A DNA stretch of 64,000 bases from Neolentinus lepideus HHB14362 ss-1. Taxonomy: Eukaryota > Basidiomycota > Agaricomycetes > Gloeophyllales > Gloeophyllaceae. Location: contig KV425553.1 of assembly GCA_001632425.1 (NCBI GenBank), forward strand, positions 234,263 to 298,262. The letters run 5' to 3'. Of this stretch, positions 10,403 to 20,737 are shown piece after piece. A program made the translations under genes and the position numbers. How positions within the stretch are numbered: the stretch's first letter is position 1; each line of letters begins with the position of its first letter. The notes below the pieces were generated by a model. That model did no database searches, was not told where the DNA came from, and saw only the letters and a list, made by a program, of their open reading frames with translations.

Positions 10403-11679
10403 GCTCAAGTGTAGAAGTCGAACATGATGGCTCAGGCTGGATGCGTGCAACTTTTCCGAAGGAGAGTTCTTGGTGCGCCCTTCCTGTTATCCGTCTCTTC
10501 GCTAGCAGCAATTGAATGCGGATATGACAGTATGGTCCTTCGCCGGTGCAGTAGTGTCTGCCACGCCTGAGCGCGCGGAGGTGCGGGCGAAAAGAGAGGA
10601 CTGCATTTCGGGGCTGGTGTTTGGTGCGCAAGTTGCGTGTCGGCATCCGTTCCGCTCTACTTGGTGGGTCGAGTACGTGGTGGCGGAGGCGCTGCGGCGC
10701 GTTTCGATCTCGGGGACGTGCAGAGGGCCCACACGCGCGGTCCCGAGTCGTGCTTTACCCCGTTGCGATCAAGATACCCTCTGTCAGAGAAGCTCACGCG
10801 GCTCATGAGCGGCGACGTCCGTCTCAACTCAGAACAGAGGGCTTCCACATCGGCCGCTGGACGCTGCGGTCAGGAAACTCAAGGACATGCGCGCAAAGAT
10901 CCGTGAGGCTGTCCCGCTTCGTGTCTTTGTGTCGCCCGCCTTAGCAGCCCTGACGCTATCGTTAGTCGTACTGGATCCATGCAGGAGCGTTCCCCCCCCC
11001 CCCCCCCCCCCCGCTGGGCACGCTCAGTTTCTCAGTTTTGGTGCGTCACTTTACCTCGCCTCCTCAGAGACTTTGTATCTAAAATTACGATACTATATGA
11101 TCGCGGCGAGCAGTTGATTTCGTTATTGAGCTTATTGAGCAGGAGAAGGGCCTGGGGCCGTTCTTCGACACTAATATCGTGTGCTCGGTTACAGGGTCGA
11201 CGCACGCTGAGATTGTTCTCGGCGCGGTCCTCGAGGGAAAAGACCGTAAAGTCATCAGCGTTGATGCCAGCTGCAAGCCTACAGACACCAGTTAACGTAA
11301 GTTGTGATAGTGTTGGTTAAGCTCAAGGCTGGGTCTTGATCCATCAATGGACGCGCCCGCATAGCCTACTCGACCCGGCTGTCAGCCTGCCTAGGACGCC
11401 GTCGTCCTGGATGAGCGCTTTCATGCCGATATTAACGGGATATCAGACCAGCAAACGAAGATCTCTATGCACTTGGATGCGCAGTTAGAAGCGTTCATTA
11501 CCGTTGGTGAGTTGTATTGGCCTGGATTTGGAGAAACGATCGTCTCCCGGTATGAAGGCAAAAGTCTGGCCGGCTTGATCCACCTTGTTCAAACAGACAC
11601 ATTATCGCCGTCAAGTAAAGTCCTGTATGTTCACTTAGGTGAACAGCCAGCGCTGAATGCCTACAAAGATCAATTCTGA
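10403..11679 (+). pseudogene. ACC deaminase (PLP-dependent) pseudogene, full-span copy
   Basis: The second tandem unit runs on to the normal C-terminus. Family pieces appear in order but in changing frames: AKREDCISGLVFG (10589-10630), VEYVVAEAL (near 10670), DVRLNSE then GFHIG with a frameshift (near 10815-10850), RKLKDMRAKIREA, FFDTNIVCSVTGSTHAEIVLGA, KVISVDASCKP, DAVVLDERFHADI, YEGKSLAGLIHLV, and SSKVLYVHLGEQPALNAY near the stop at about 11679. ACC deaminases have KREDCNSGLAFGGNK, VCSVTGSTQAG, VLDERY, YEGKS and VLYAHLGGQPALNAY at the same places. The active-site region near GGIQSN is not recognisable, and a C21 run interrupts the gene. I judge it non-functional. An alternative is an expressed fragment of the C-terminal half. 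Confidence 0.8.
10992..11012 (+). repeat. Homopolymer of 21 C
   Basis: Uninterrupted run of 21 cytosines inside the second ACC-deaminase unit. The first unit has a short, mixed C-rich stretch in the same place (near 10199-10220), so the run is an expansion or a poorly resolved homopolymer. It sits where the normal gene would continue its frame. Confidence 0.9.
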
Positions 11680-11850
11680 TGTCCATGTACTGGAACAGGG
11701 AGGAGGTATTCTGAAAGGAATGTGTACGATAGCTGAGCGTCCCATAGACAATCATAATGATGGTTCATCTTCGTTGTTATGATCATCGAAGACAATGCAG
11801 GTGTGAAGTTGAAGTCACTGATCATTCCCTATCTAAAGCCTGGTCCGAGG

Positions 11851-12934
11851 TCAATTGCCTCCATTCCCGATCTTTGCGGAGGAATTCAAAAATTTCGTAG
11901 TGCCGGACTCGAGGGTCCAGGTGATACCGCCCAGTACATGTGAGAGGAAGGTTTCATCCTACATCATACGGCATATTACCCTCCATTCCCATCGTGGTAC
12001 TCAGAATATGACCGGACTCACCGACCAAATCTCAATTGAATGGCCCAGTCCGGTGAAAAAAGTGCGTCCTGTAGTTCCTCCCGGTTGAACACCAGCACCG
12101 CGTTCCTGGTACCAAGCTGTATGGAATCAGCACGAGGTGAGCGCGATTACGGAACGATCTCTTTACCAATGGGGTGAGGCGAGCCGTGGTCAAAGTTCCT
12201 TGGTCCAGGGTCTAATCAATACAAACAGTTGTTGTATGTCCCATTGAACGAATGATATCCACAAACCTTCGTAGCTATTCTCGTCAGCAGTGAGGATGAC
12301 CTTGGCGCCAACGGTGCGTGGGTCGGACTTGAAGTTGTACCTGGATGAATATAGCTAAGGGTCCGGCTTCCGGTCATCGCCAAAGACATACATTTCATCC
12401 AAAACACGCCACTTGTCCGGCAAGGCTGCTGTGCTCGGATGCGACTTGTCGATTACTTCGACGATCTTTATTTATACCAGTAATGAATGGATGCTCTGTG
12501 GTCCTCAAATCGATGATAGCTAAGCTTACGGACTCCTGGAGGGGCGGGTGGTAATCGAAATACGCTCCCAGCGACTTCCCGACACATGGAGCGTTTTCAC
12601 AGGTAGCGGCGGCGCAATGAATTCCGATGAAGTTTCCTCCATTGTCCAAGTACCTTTGGAAAGCAGCTATGCCCTCGTCATCCAGGACTGCGAGAGCAGA
12701 TTAGACACGGTTCGGCAAGACTCGAATTTGTCACTTACCATCGCCACAACTGTTCAAGAAGATAACAGCGTCATACTTAGTGAGTGTATCATCTCTAAAC
12801 CAGGTCTCGTCCTCTGTCGCATCGAAATCCACATTGATAGAAGGGCCCTTCTTCTTCAGGGCTTCGATGGAGGCAGGGATGGAATCATGGCGGAAGCCTT
12901 TCGTCGCCGAGTACAGCAAGATACGAGCCACCAT
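11851..12934 (-). CDS. ThuA-like domain protein (intact copy)
   Basis: ThuA (trehalose-utilisation) family, a glutamine-amidotransferase-like fold whose fungal members are mostly uncharacterised. The seven-exon structure joins cleanly. MVARILLYSATKGFRHDSIP and YDAVIFLNSCGDG are followed by VLDDEGIAAFQRYL, NGGNFIGIHCAAAT, GAYFDYHPPLQES, IVEVIDKSHPSTAALPDKW, LDEMYNFKSDPRTVGAKVILTADE, FDHGSPHPI, AWYQERG, TGRTFFTGLGH, and DETFLSHVLGGITWTLES near the TGA at 11851. All introns are about 45-70 bp with GT..AG ends, and no stop breaks the chain. Length is about 270 residues, complete for the domain. No signal peptide is seen. A decayed paralogue lies 1.3 kb upstream on the same strand. The biochemical role is unknown. 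Confidence 0.88.
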
Positions 12935-14224
12935 GATCAGAGTACTGGGCTAGTCTTCGACGGTTGATGAAGCTTTGAAATCGCATAGCAGCTCTCTGTG
13001 TCTTAGTAATATGTTCCTTCAAGTTCAAATGCTCACAAGGCGTCATACTCCTGGGAGCGACGGACATTTGCGAGAGTAGCATGTGACCAGGCCTGAGACT
13101 GCACGTCGTGTACTTCTGGAGTCCAATCTCGACATTCTCATAGGGCGAAGGACGTCAATAGAGGCGTGAACGGCTGCCTAAGCTTTTTTGGTGGACGTGG
13201 TGGACTTGAGAGTTAAACGAGGACCCTATAAATGCCGCCCCAGGATCTTGAGATTACATGCCCGGATGATTTTGGCCCTTAGGATGGACCCGGATTTTGT
13301 CCGGACGAGACGGCCTAGCAGCAAAGGCCAAGAAAAGTCGGACAATGCGATTTTTTCCGTTCTAGAGCTATTGCAATGATTTCTGACTTCTGTCTTGCGG
13401 GTGAATCCAATACCAGTCAGAACTAGGCTTCACCATATGTTCAAGTATCCTTTCCTGCCCGAGCCTGTCAAAGCCTTGATAGCACCGTGACGGAGGGAAC
13501 CTTTGAGGGTCGTGTATACGTGTGTAGTCTACGTGTGACAGTTCGAAAGAGGTGGTAAAAGCTCCGGAACCTCAACATGCATAGGAACGAAGTCGGGCAG
13601 TGTGAACCCCCATGGGTTTTGGCTAGGCTCCTGGGACCTCTCGAGCTAAGGCCGGATTTGTGGCGTTGGCTTCCATAGTCAGGCTATATATACTTCTAGT
13701 CTTATTAACAGTGGCATGGCAGTTTCCTTGAGATCTCTGGGCTACCACAGGACTGTATTTGTGGCACGGTCAAGGCCATCACACCCTGGCTCAGTTATAA
13801 TGGTCTATTTCATTTATTCTTCATTCTTTATTTCGCAGTAGATAAGTTGATGTATACTAGATGCAGTTTTGGTCTGGGTGGCTACTCAGAAACTCATCTA
13901 TTGTGCTTTATCTACATAGTGGTCAACTTGATCATTACACTCGTTTATGATTTTGAGGCCAATATTTGTCCGGACTGGGGACTGCATATTTTATTAGGGA
14001 GCGAGGGGCCACGTGTGTAGCACCGCTTTTGCGTGCGTGGATCGCGATCGACTTTTGTTTGTCCACAACGATATCACAAAGATCGCGAAGTGACGATCTC
14101 AATCAGTCTAATGCGTTGCTCTTCTTATGCGATACAAGATGCTATTTCCTTCCAGAACATTGATCGGGCGCACTAGTATATGCTACGAATATCTTCGAAG
14201 TCGGATGATTGGTACCCGTCCGCT
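12935..14224. other. Spacer between the two ThuA copies
   Basis: About 1.3 kb with no recognisable gene. The part next to 12934 is the likely promoter of the intact ThuA gene. TATAAAT near 13226 is a possible TATA-like element but faces no identified gene. Confidence 0.45.
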
Positions 14225-15680
14225 CTAAGTCACATTCAAACGGCTCCACCGCAGGGAGAAGGAAGCATTATTCCCGAAGAACGACCTAGACGTCACGGAG
14301 GCAGTCCTGGTTGCATCGCTTAAAGTAGACGACGAAAAGATCGACGTAGCGGGGTTCCCCACTTGATCACTCGCGTTGGAATTCAATGTCATGTTCGACT
14401 GCAGCGTCCAAGTTATTCCACCCAAGACATGCGCGAGGAAGAGATCATCCCATTTATGATTAGTCAAGGGATGATGTTTTATGAAAGAAACGTTTGTGAG
14501 TAAATCGTGATGCAGTACTCACATCCCATGCTTGGTTCAAGTGGCCAAAGCTGGTGTAGAAGCTTCTTCCAGCGGTGCCATTACTCGTACCACGCTCTCG
14601 AAACCACGATGTAGAATTGTATATGCGATAGTGTCCCCTGATTATAGTTCCTTGACTCAGGGTCTTCTTAAAACATGTAATTGTCAGTATCCTATACACT
14701 TCGTTCCGAGCAGTACATTCACCCAACGGCACACGGATCGGATTTAAAATTGTACCTGACATTTCCGAAATAGAGCTCAGCATACTTGTCTAGCGCGATC
14801 ACGATCGCCCTACTCAAATCTCATCGTGAACCTTCCACTGTGCAGGAAGCATACTTATGCTAGGATGTGTCTTGTCAATTACGTGGATTGTCTGCAACAA
14901 GAAGTTACTGAGCTCGGATGACATCTACGACATACCGCACTTTGTAGGGCAGGACGGTACCAAGTCGAAGAACTGGGTTGATACGATTTACGTCAGTGAA
15001 ACGGCTTCACTGAGTGCCAAGTCCGTACCAAATTCATTTCCAAGTCCAGACAGTCCGAAGCAGAGTGGATCCCGACGAAGTTGCCTCCGAGATCCAGGTA
15101 TCATTGGGAGACACCTTATCCTTGTAATTCAGAACTGCTCACATAGATGCGAATTAGCATATCAATATCTCTGCGGGATCTGCACAAGTCCAGATTAGAT
15201 TAAACCTCGATGCGAAGCCTATTTGGCAGAACTTGTCGAAGAAGCGTTATGTAGCGAATCTTCTCCCGCATCAGGAAAACGGCCAATTGTCTTAGGCGGT
15301 CTTACGGCGATTTTAAGAGCTTTAAGAGCCAGACTTGGCTTAATGGGTCTTATTCTCGTCTTAAAGTGGGTGCTAAGTACCTAAAAGACATGTAAAAGAT
15401 GACAATAAGAACCATTAAGACCGGTTAAGCCAAGTCCCAGCCGTAAGACTGATTGCCGTTTTCCTGATGCGTGTTGTCCAGGAATAGAATTTAGGGAGGG
15501 CACCCTCAAGCAGTATGTTGCAATTCTGGACTGAGTCTTCTCTTCCGTGTTGTCGTCGGTCGAATGTAGCATTAATGGAGGAGCCTCTCGTCTCCAAGGC
15601 GCCGGTGGCAGTAGGAATGGAACCATGACGAAAGTCTCTCGTAGTGGAACATATTACTATTAGGACGCGGGCAGTGTCAT
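14225..15680 (-). pseudogene. ThuA-like paralogue, decayed
   Basis: Pieces of the same protein as the intact copy occur in the same order on the minus strand. They are RVLIVICSTTRDFRHGSIP (near 15640), DLGGNFVGIHSASDC (near 15085), VRYNFKSDPCAVG (near 14740), WFRERGTSNGTAGRSFYTSFGH (near 14570) and DDLFLAHVLGGITWTLQS (near 14440). No in-frame ATG precedes the first block, stop codons lie between blocks, and the HPSTxxLPDKW block is reduced to traces. A small inverted-repeat element (15268-15470) sits inside. The last block runs about 45 residues past the end seen in the intact copy. I read it as a dead tandem duplicate. A live gene with very odd splicing is less likely. Confidence 0.78.
15268..15470. 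mobile_element. 203-bp MITE-like inverted-repeat element
   Basis: The 16-bp ends GCATCAGGAAAACGGC (15268-15283) and GCCGTTTTCCTGATGC (15455-15470) are exact reverse complements. Inner arms also pair (TCTTACGGC with GCCGTAAGA; ACTTGGCTTAA with TTAAGCCAAGT; TCTTATT with AATAAGA). It has no coding capacity. It lies inside the decayed ThuA copy, just after its first conserved block. The size, lack of open frame and terminal inverted repeats fit a non-autonomous DNA element. A target-site duplication is not obvious. Confidence 0.7.
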
Positions 15681-15992
15681 CATAGACTGAAAGCAGTAAT
15701 GGTGTAGACGCAAGCAGCCGAGAAGAGTGAACATCAAATCACAGTACTGTAGGTCGCCGGTGACTCTGATGTTGGAGCTAGTGCAGCGAAGCTGTCAAAG
15801 TGGGGTTCTCAGTATCTGGAGACATGCTACAGAAGGACGTCCTTAGTGGCAAACGAGCCAGAAAGCTTGCAGGTCTTGAACAAAGTGAGAGCTGGACATG
15901 CGATGTATTGTAGTTTAACGGATATATGCTGACTATGATGGGTATCGATAAACAAGCGGCAAAACAGTAAGGTGACGACGGCATAGAGGGGG

Positions 15993-17938
15993 TCATTGCT
16001 GTCGACATTCCGGTTCCTCGCCCATACCGGGATGGAAATCGTCCTCGTCATCTTCGTCTTCCCACGTATCTTCATCGTCGCCAAACTGCGATGCAAAGCC
16101 GTGGTCAAAGAAGTTCGACCCAGCCGGGAAAGACCTCTCACGCACATCGGCAATGTCACACTCCTCGTAGTCAGCTTCGTCAACCACGGGTGGTTTTGGC
16201 TCAACCTCAGCCTTCTTCGGCGGAAGCACTCTCTCAAGGGCCTGAAAATGAGTAAAAGACACCAATTAACAACTTTGCTACCACTGGAACAACGAGCGGC
16301 ACCTACCGCCCGGTCAGCTGATTGTAGCCACACTTCATCCGGCATTTCGATTTGGAAGACAACATATAAATCGCCTTTGTCACTGGAGCGCTTGTACACT
16401 GGCATACCCTCCCCGCGCAAAACAATAGTATCTCCGAATTTGATCACTTTGCCTGAAGGACTGGATACCCGGACGCCACGACTATCAAGATGAGTGACAA
16501 GGATGCGGGAGAACCCAAGAAGGGCCTCTGAAAGCGTGACCTTCACGGTCGTCAAAAGGTCGTTGCCAGACCTTTCGAATGACTCATGCTGCTTCAACTT
16601 GAGGACGAAGACAACGTCGCCAGGTGGGCTGCCGGGCTGTCATTGATATCCAAATAAGAGCATTTCTGTCGCTGGCTGGAGGATACATACCACTTGATCA
16701 CCGGCGCCTGCTAACACTATGCGCTGCCCGTCAGACATGCCCTTTTCGATGTGTATCTCTTGTCGCGTCTTTTCCTTGACAGTCTTCTCCCCCTTGCATT
16801 TTTTGCATCTGAGAAAGAAAAAACATAATGAGCTCTTTGTTGTTACCAAATCGAGGTTAAAGACATGTACCTATCTTTCTCTTTCAATTTCTCTCCTTCG
16901 CCATCACACTCTGAGCACATAGCCCGCGACGTCGCCAATTGCGACGGACCAACCTAGCATAATTTAGTGATAGTGAGGAGGCATGGCATAAACGAACTGC
17001 TGTACCTGAGTATGCACGAATGTCCATCCCTTACCCTCGCACTTTACACACTTCTTAGGCTTTGCGTTGCCTCGAGTGCCTGAGCTAAACAAGAACCGGA
17101 GTTAGATGTCATAATACGAAGAGATACGTGAAGCACTTACCCTTTACATGGCTCGCACACGACCTCTCTTTCCATGTTCATCTTCACGGACTTGCCATTA
17201 TATAGATCCTCGAGAGTGACATCGTACTCAATTATGGAGTCCGAAGATGGTCTCCGCCGGCTGCCTCTAGAACCGGCACCGAAGTCAAATGCGAAGTTCA
17301 TGCCGGAACCCCCAAAGAAGTGCTCGAAGACGTCGGCAGCATCCATGCCACCGGGTCCTCCTGCTGCTGCTCCTCGTCCTGCCACGCCCTCCATACCATA
17401 GGAATCATAGATCTCTCGCTTGTTGGAATCACTGAGGATCTCATATCTGATTGTCAATGAGCGACTAGTGCAAGATGTAATGACAAGCCTGAAACAGGAC
17501 TAACGCGGCAGCCATCTCCTGAAACTTCTGACTCGCTTCGGGATCATTGGGATTCTGGCCGAACGATGGCGTTAGAAATACATCAGGAAGTGAGTGATCA
17601 CTGTAATAAACATACCTTGTCCTAGAAGAGATGCTTACTACAAGCAATTCGACGGTACGAGCGGTACAAAACTCACTGGATGATGTTCTTTGGCCTAATG
17701 ACAAGTGAGACTGTAAGTCGGCGGTGGGTAATATATCTGATTAACCTTTTTCCGATATGCCCTCTTGATTTCATCTACATGTAGGTTCGGTTACGTGGAG
17801 AAGTGCCCGACGGTACTGTTTGCATACCTTCAGTAGCATCGGCCGGGACGCCTAGCAGCTCGTAGAGTTCCGTTTCCACTGGCACTATCGAAGCATACTA
17901 AGTATGGACGACGCGAAACCTGCCAAAAGACCCTCACT
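15993..17938 (-). CDS. Type I (class A) DnaJ/Hsp40 co-chaperone
   Basis: J-protein that stimulates Hsp70 ATPase and delivers unfolded clients. Domain order from the N-terminus: J domain (TELYELLGVPADATE, DEIKRAYRKKAKEHHP, DK, NPNDPEASQKFQEM, YEILSDSNKREIYD); a Gly/Phe-rich region (GGPGGMDAADVFEHFFGG); four zinc-binding repeats (CEPCKGSG, CVKCEGKG, CSECDGEG, CKKCKGEK); a client-binding C-terminal domain (LLTTVKVTLSEALLGF, GDTIVLRGEGMP, KGDLYVVFQIEMP); and an acidic tail ending ECRQQ. It resembles Ydj1/Xdj1, but there is no CaaX farnesylation box. The fourth zinc motif is CxxCxGxK rather than CxxCxGxG. At least ten exons are present. A 6-nt exon (17616-17621) supplies Asp-Lys of the HPD motif, and the ATG seems split by an intron at 17885-17937. 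Confidence 0.88.
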
Positions 17939-18484
17939 CTTGCCAGCGATGGGTAGGCAAACTGCAGTAAGAGAGCGATGTCGCCGTCGGTGAATTCAAA
18001 GACCTGGCGAGAATCCAATTCACGCACGCGTCGCGGCATTCCCACGGTTAAATTTCTTGCAATTCGCCAATCGAGCACGACCGTCTCGCTACGACACAAA
18101 CCTACACAAACGACGGGCTGCTATTACTTGTCCTCGAGCAAAAGGGACACGTGAAAGGTTCGTACCACTGATTATATTCTGTCGCCTACTTGCATGATGC
18201 TTTCCAAATCTTATCTACATTGTCGGACTGGATTCGTTCCAGGTATGACGCTAACTTATAGACCTGATTTCGTCTCTTCTGGTTACTCTTGCAAACTGGT
18301 TTGAAGAACATTTGGCTGACCAGTGTTGTTTCTAGGTTCTTGTCCGTCATACACGGCGCTGCTTGGATTAGACATACACGTACATTCCTGGTCGAGGTCT
18401 CGTTTCGTTGAGCCGTTAGGTCTCGTGATTTCCAGTTGACGAAGGCGCTAATACGGCCTACTGTATTGTATTAGCTGGATAGCA
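17939..18484. promoter_or_regulatory. Divergent intergenic region, DnaJ / Rcm1
   Basis: About 0.5 kb between the DnaJ 5' end (-) and the Rcm1 start (+). It probably holds the 5' UTR of DnaJ and both promoters. No clear heat-shock element array (repeated nGAAn) is seen. Confidence 0.4.
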
Positions 18485-20354
18485 ATGAATTTCTATTTTC
18501 AAGCCGCTAAAGCACTGGAACGCCTTGATGCAAAGCAAGGATCTATCAAAAGCATTCTGGCCACTCTACCTGAGAAAGACAGGAAGCGAACAGCAGCTCT
18601 AGTCATTGAGACGCTCAAATGTAAGATCTCACGACTTCCTTGTGCTCGCAAATTCTGAGCTGCCCGTAGATAAGCCAGTCTTGTCCGATATCATCTTTGC
18701 CTCGAAGCTCTTGAAAGAGGAGAAGAAAATTACGTCTATGAACTTAGCTTTGGTTCTCGTACACGACTTCCTACTTTCCAACGGCATTGAAGCAGGCGAC
18801 GGTCCTGTGAAGACCGCCGTGCTGCGTCACAAAACTAGACTCCGCAGCGAGTTCCAGAGGCTTAAGATTAAGCGGGGTGCGAAGTCGAACCAAGAGCTTG
18901 CGCAACCTGAGGATCCTCGAGTAGGTCTGTTTCCGTGACATAGAGCTCCTGTGGCGTATCCCTCAACGTCACTATCATTTCCACTAGCCAAGATTCCTCG
19001 TTACGTACGGGTTAACTCCCTGCTCTGGACTGCCGAGGAAGCCACCCAGTCATTTATTTCTCGCGGCTTCACACCTACAAGCCCGGAGGCTATAACAGGG
19101 TACTGTAATTCGGGCAATCGCAGGTCCGGTGTATCATCGAATTCTACTTTCAGTCAAGGGTTCGTCAAAGATCACCACGTTCCAGATCTTTTTCTATTCG
19201 CCCCCCAGACTCAGTTTCACGAGAGTGCGGCGTATAAGGCCGGGAAACTCATTCTACAGGACAAGGCCTCGTGCTTTCCTGCCATTGTCCTCTCGCCGCC
19301 GGTATCAGAAAATGGCGCGGTCATAGATGCTACGGCTGCTCCCGGGAACAAAACCTCCCACCTGAGCGCGCTAATGAGAAACACAGGCAAGGTGAGTATT
19401 CATATACATCGTTGGGACCATCCGATAAGCCTATCTGTGTTGTCCTAGCTGTTCGCCTTTGAACGAGATCAGAAGCGATTCTCTACTCTGCAATATATGC
19501 TTAAAAAAGCGGGATGCAGGAACGTGGAAACCATCAACACCGACTTTCTGAATGTATCGCCTGAGGACGAGAAGTATGCTGCGGTAACACATATGTATAG
19601 CGCCCTCTATCCCCACAGTGTGATACTGATCTATTATGATCTCCCAGCCTGTTGGATCCTTCCTGCAGCGGTTCTGGCATAGTGAACCGACTAGATTATT
19701 TGCTAGAACCAGGTATGAGCCGAGACACTATCTGTTCGACCTCATCCTGATCGGCGATCACAAGAAAACGACAATGATAGTGTGGACACAGAGCGCTTGA
19801 ACAAACTTGCGTCATTCCAACTTTCTATGATTAAGCATGCCATGAAATGTAAGACTGAGTTTCTCTTTACGTCGAGCGGCACGTCTGACGTTGGTCTAGT
19901 TCCCGGGGTTGTTAAGATTGTCTATTCAACGTGTAGCATTCACGCAGCTGAGAACGAAAGGGTTGTATGTCAGGCGTTGAAGTCCGAGGAGGCCCAGGCT
20001 GCCCACTATACACTTGCTCCGAAGGAGATAGTTTTACCTGATTGGCCCCGAAGGGGTATCCCTGAAGAGATGGATAATTTTGGTGAGAGTTATACTATAA
20101 ATTGTGAACAACGCCGTCCTCATCAAAATCATGCATGCTTAGAACAGGCCCCGTCTGTCATACGTTGTCGTCCTGGCGATGATGCCACGAACGGATTTTT
20201 TGTGGCATGCTTTATTAAAACCTCGCAACAGGACGTTCAAGTGACATCTGGGAAAAGGAAGGTGGACACCGGCACCGAGGAGCACGATGCTCCGGAGAAG
20301 CATGGCACGATTGCGAAGCACAAAAGAAAGAAAAAGAGGCAGCGGACCTCTTGA
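18485..20354 (+). CDS. RCM1: 25S rRNA cytosine-C5 methyltransferase (NSUN5 family)
   Basis: Nucleolar RNA m5C methyltransferase; yeast Rcm1 and human NSUN5 methylate one cytosine of the large rRNA. Start MNFYFQAAKALERLDAKQGS. After the first intron (18620-18669) comes an N-terminal domain (KPVLSDIIFASKLL). Then come PRYVRVNSLLWT, the pre-motif I helix, the SAM-binding DATAAPGNKTSHLSALM, FAFERDQKRF, the catalytic motif IV LLDPSCSGSGI and motif VI IVYSTCSIHAAENE. Both Cys (PSCSG and STCS) needed for m5C chemistry are present. The C-terminus is basic (KHKRKKKRQRTS), a nucleolar-type tail. About seven exons; the awkward junction near 19593 resolves with a GT at that point to give VTHILLDPSCSG. 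Length is about 500 residues. Confidence 0.92.
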
Positions 20355-20737
20355 CGGTATGACACAGGAATCCATACATACCTGTTCTGGACGGTGCGGC
20401 GCCAGCAATGTGTCCCACCTATCGCAGCTCGATGTATATACATGCATATGACGACTCCATACCGCGAAACGAGGTGGTGAAAACTCATGTTAAAGTGCAA
20501 TACTCGAATAATGAGGTTAGCTACATTGCCAGCGAACACTAGAGGATGGCCTAAAAAGCTACAGTTAGCCAGTGAGTCGGGAAGTCAACATCTCTTCGTT
20601 CCAGAATATGCGTCGAAGATCTGCAAGTAATGGAGAGGGGCAAAAACGAACGAGGGCGGCGGTCATAGGCGGCGTGAGTTGCGAGGTGAGCTAGGTGAGA
20701 GCGACAAGTGTGGAAGAATTTCGTGTTACCGGTGTGG

